From: [Enterobacter] lignolyticus SCF1
GTDB lineage: Bacteria; Pseudomonadota; Gammaproteobacteria; Enterobacterales; Enterobacteriaceae
Assembly (NCBI RefSeq): GCF_000164865.1
Contig: NC_014618.1
Coordinates: forward strand, 2,666,001-2,730,000
Length of the DNA: 64,000 bases
Direction: 5' to 3'
The translations under genes were made by a program, and so were the position numbers. Numbering within the stretch: position 1 is the first letter of the stretch; each line of letters opens with the position of its first letter. Under the pieces are notes generated by a model. That model was not told the DNA's origin. It did no database searches and worked only from the letters and a program-made list of their open reading frames with translations. Positions 62,252 through 64,000 of the stretch are shown here, in pieces.

Positions 62252-62690
62252 TTACGAGGAGTTATTCAATAACAGCTATGCCCGAATTTTGCCCGGCGAT
62301 AAGGGAGACCGCTTTTTTACCCATTTCTACACGTTGTTTACCAAAAGTACCGATGATGAAACCTCTGCGCACTCCGTGGCCCGGCGCCTGGAAAAGCAAA
62401 AAATCATCTACAAAACCTTTTTCTATATGCTGTCGGTCGCCAATACGCATATTGTCGCCGACTATCTGGTGAAAATAACGCGGGAAAGCAACCCGCAAAA
62501 TCTCAACCTGCCCCCTTCGGCCTATGCGCTATGGCGCCGGGCGGTGCTGCAAACCGTCCGGGATCTTGACCCGGAATGCGATGAAGAAATCATCACCGCC
62601 TGGGCGATTGTCCTGGCCCCGGGCCTTGAGTTTATGCGCCGACAGGCCGAGCTAAACCATAAGCCTCCCGCTCAGGAGGGGTCCGCATGA
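62241..62690 (+). CDS. globin-fold protein, probably without haem
   Basis: 149 residues, all-helical. FFTHFYTLFTKS, then EKQKIIYKTFFYMLSV, then YALWRRAVLQTVRDL and IITAWAIVLAPGLEFM follow the helix pattern of single-domain and sensor globins. The proximal F8 histidine expected before the G helix is missing: the aligned stretch reads LVKITRESNPQNL. Non-haem sensor globins such as the RsbR N-terminal domain are a precedent. It overlaps the kinase start (ATGA), suggesting a functional pair. Confidence 0.6.
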   Translation: MGINYEELFNNSYARILPGDKGDRFFTHFYTLFTKSTDDETSAHSVARRLEKQKIIYKTFFYMLSVANTHIVADYLVKITRESNPQNLNLPPSAYALWRRAVLQTVRDLDPECDEEIITAWAIVLAPGLEFMRRQAELNHKPPAQEGSA

Positions 62691-64000
62691 TAAGCCATGA
62701 GCAACTGCATGCCGCGCTCAACGCGCCGAATGTCGCGCTGGCCATTTATGACGAGCAGGAAAACTTACAGTACTGGAATCAACGTCTTATTGAGTACTAC
62801 CCCGCCCTGGCGGACTGGCTGCACCGGGGGGTTCAGCTCACCGATGTCCTGCGTATGTCCCTGGATATCGCTTACCCGGCCATCCATGCCGAAAGCAAAA
62901 AGCGCATGATGGCATCGATGCTGGCGAACTATCGGCGCAATAATCACTATGAAGTCAGGCGCGTCACCAAACGCACGCTCTACATTCAATATCAGCGGAC
63001 GCCCGAAGGCGGCATTATCAGCACCCATACCGATATCAGTCGGTATGCCGATGTCATCAAAAATGAACAACATCTGCATAGCGATTTTATTCTGGCCGCG
63101 GAAACCTCGCATATTGGCATCTGGGACTGGGAATACCACAGCGATGAACTACAGGTGAACGAGGCGCTGCTGCTGCTGCTGGGTATTCAGCGCGAGCAAA
63201 ACATCCTGACGAGCGATCTATGGACGCAGGCCTTTCATCCGGACGATCTTGCCCACTTTCATCAGAGTATTCACCACGCAACGCGGGCAGTGCTGCCCAT
63301 TTTCACCTGTGAGATGCGCGTACTGCGCGCCGATGAAACCTACGGATGGATGCTGATTCAGGGCCAAATCATGACCCTGAGCCTGCAGGGTTCGGCACAG
63401 AAAGTCATTGGCACCCTGCAGGATATTACCGAGCAAAAAAACGCCGAAGCCGCCTCCCGGCAGGCCGTTGAGGCGGCAAAAGCCGCGAACCAGGCCAAAA
63501 GCGAATTTTTGGCCAATATGAGTCACGAAATTCGTACCCCGATGAACGGTATCCTGGGGATGACGCAGCTTTGCCTGGAGACGGACCTGACCGCCGACCA
63601 GCGTGACTATATTAATATGGCGCACAGTTCGGCCAGCGCGCTGCTGAACATCATTAATGAAATTTTGGATTTCTCCAAAATTGAGGCCGGGAAACTCACC
63701 TTAAACGCTGAAGACTTCGCCATTCGCCCGCTCATTCAGGAAATTACCCGGCCGTTAATGCCAAAATTCTCGGAAAAAAACATTGAGCTGCTGGTGGATA
63801 TTCACCCTGACGTGGCCATCGAGATCCACGGCGATCCGCTGCGTTTACGGCAGGTGCTGACCAATCTTATCGGCAATGCCCTGAAGTTCACCCTGCACGG
63901 CGAGGTGGTATTGCGTATTTTGCCGGTGCCTGACGCGCTCCACAGGCTTCTGTTTAGCCTTCATGATAGCGGTATCGGCATACCTGAAGACAAACAAAAA
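62687..64000 (+). CDS. PAS-PAS histidine kinase, partial (runs off the window)
   Basis: 438 codons are visible, with no stop. Two PAS-like domains (about 10-115 and 125-245, the second ending in the PAC motif GTLQDITEQKNAEA), a short coiled linker, HisKA with the phospho-accepting His280 in FLANMSHEIRTPMNG, and HATPase_c with the N-box LRQVLTNLIGNALKF and G1 DSGIGIPED. Hybrid kinases of this type usually carry a receiver and Hpt downstream; that part lies outside. No membrane segment is seen, so it is probably cytosolic. It is coupled to the globin-like gene by ATGA. Confidence 0.85.
   Translation, partial: MISHEQLHAALNAPNVALAIYDEQENLQYWNQRLIEYYPALADWLHRGVQLTDVLRMSLDIAYPAIHAESKKRMMASMLANYRRNNHYEVRRVTKRTLYIQYQRTPEGGIISTHTDISRYADVIKNEQHLHSDFILAAETSHIGIWDWEYHSDELQVNEALLLLLGIQREQNILTSDLWTQAFHPDDLAHFHQSIHHATRAVLPIFTCEMRVLRADETYGWMLIQGQIMTLSLQGSAQKVIGTLQDITEQKNAEAASRQAVEAAKAANQAKSEFLANMSHEIRTPMNGILGMTQLCLETDLTADQRDYINMAHSSASALLNIINEILDFSKIEAGKLTLNAEDFAIRPLIQEITRPLMPKFSEKNIELLVDIHPDVAIEIHGDPLRLRQVLTNLIGNALKFTLHGEVVLRILPVPDALHRLLFSLHDSGIGIPEDKQK

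Overview
The window is a piece of an enterobacterial chromosome. Gene content, gene order and protein sequences match Enterobacteriaceae near Enterobacter/Klebsiella/Lelliottia (topA-yciN-sohB-yciK-cobA-rluB-yciO-rnm-trp, ompW-yciCBA, yniBC-ydjM-tcyP-cedA-chb-osmE-nadE-ves-spy-ast). The species cannot be fixed from the sequence alone. No rRNA, tRNA or CRISPR array was seen.

Layout. 1-14.3 kb is conserved core: topA (its 3' end is cut by the window edge), then sohB and yciK/cobA, rluB, yciO/rnm, and the complete trp operon with its TrpR operator, leader peptide and attenuator. 14.3-17.6 kb holds a MarR regulator divergent from an MDR oxidoreductase, a DgcZ-type diguanylate cyclase and a SYLF lipoprotein. 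17.7-20.8 kb is ompW, a cysteine-cluster gene and yciC-yciB-yciA. At about 20.83-20.88 kb the map jumps, relative to E. coli K-12, from yciA to the yniB-yniC-ydjM-tcyP-cedA-chb-osmE-nadE-ves-spy-ast block. An IS4 copy (24496-25923) sits inside the palindromic terminator between tcyP and cedA. The chb (chitobiose) operon keeps an exact ChiX sRNA trap, and the ast (arginine catabolism) operon keeps a sigma-54 promoter.

42.8-54.6 kb is accessory. It carries single-gene cargo (DHFR-like protein, peroxidase, metallo-hydrolase, phosphotransferase, AraC/SDR pair, cupin, EamA/LysR pair), an IS3-family element, pseudogene remnants, a phage P4 ash-like leader, and a family of dispersed intergenic repeats that includes one perfect 60-bp palindrome.

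54.6 kb to the window end is the most interesting part. An OpgC-type acyltransferase is divergent from an overlapping gene chain: a membrane GT2 polysaccharide synthase without PilZ and with a QRFKY motif in place of QxxRW, three paralogous exported DUF3131 proteins, a globin-fold protein that appears to lack the proximal haem histidine, and a PAS-PAS histidine kinase that runs off the window. The arrangement suggests a dedicated envelope or secreted glucan pathway (synthesis, periplasmic processing, acyl decoration) coupled to its own sensor. The product and function are inferred, not shown.
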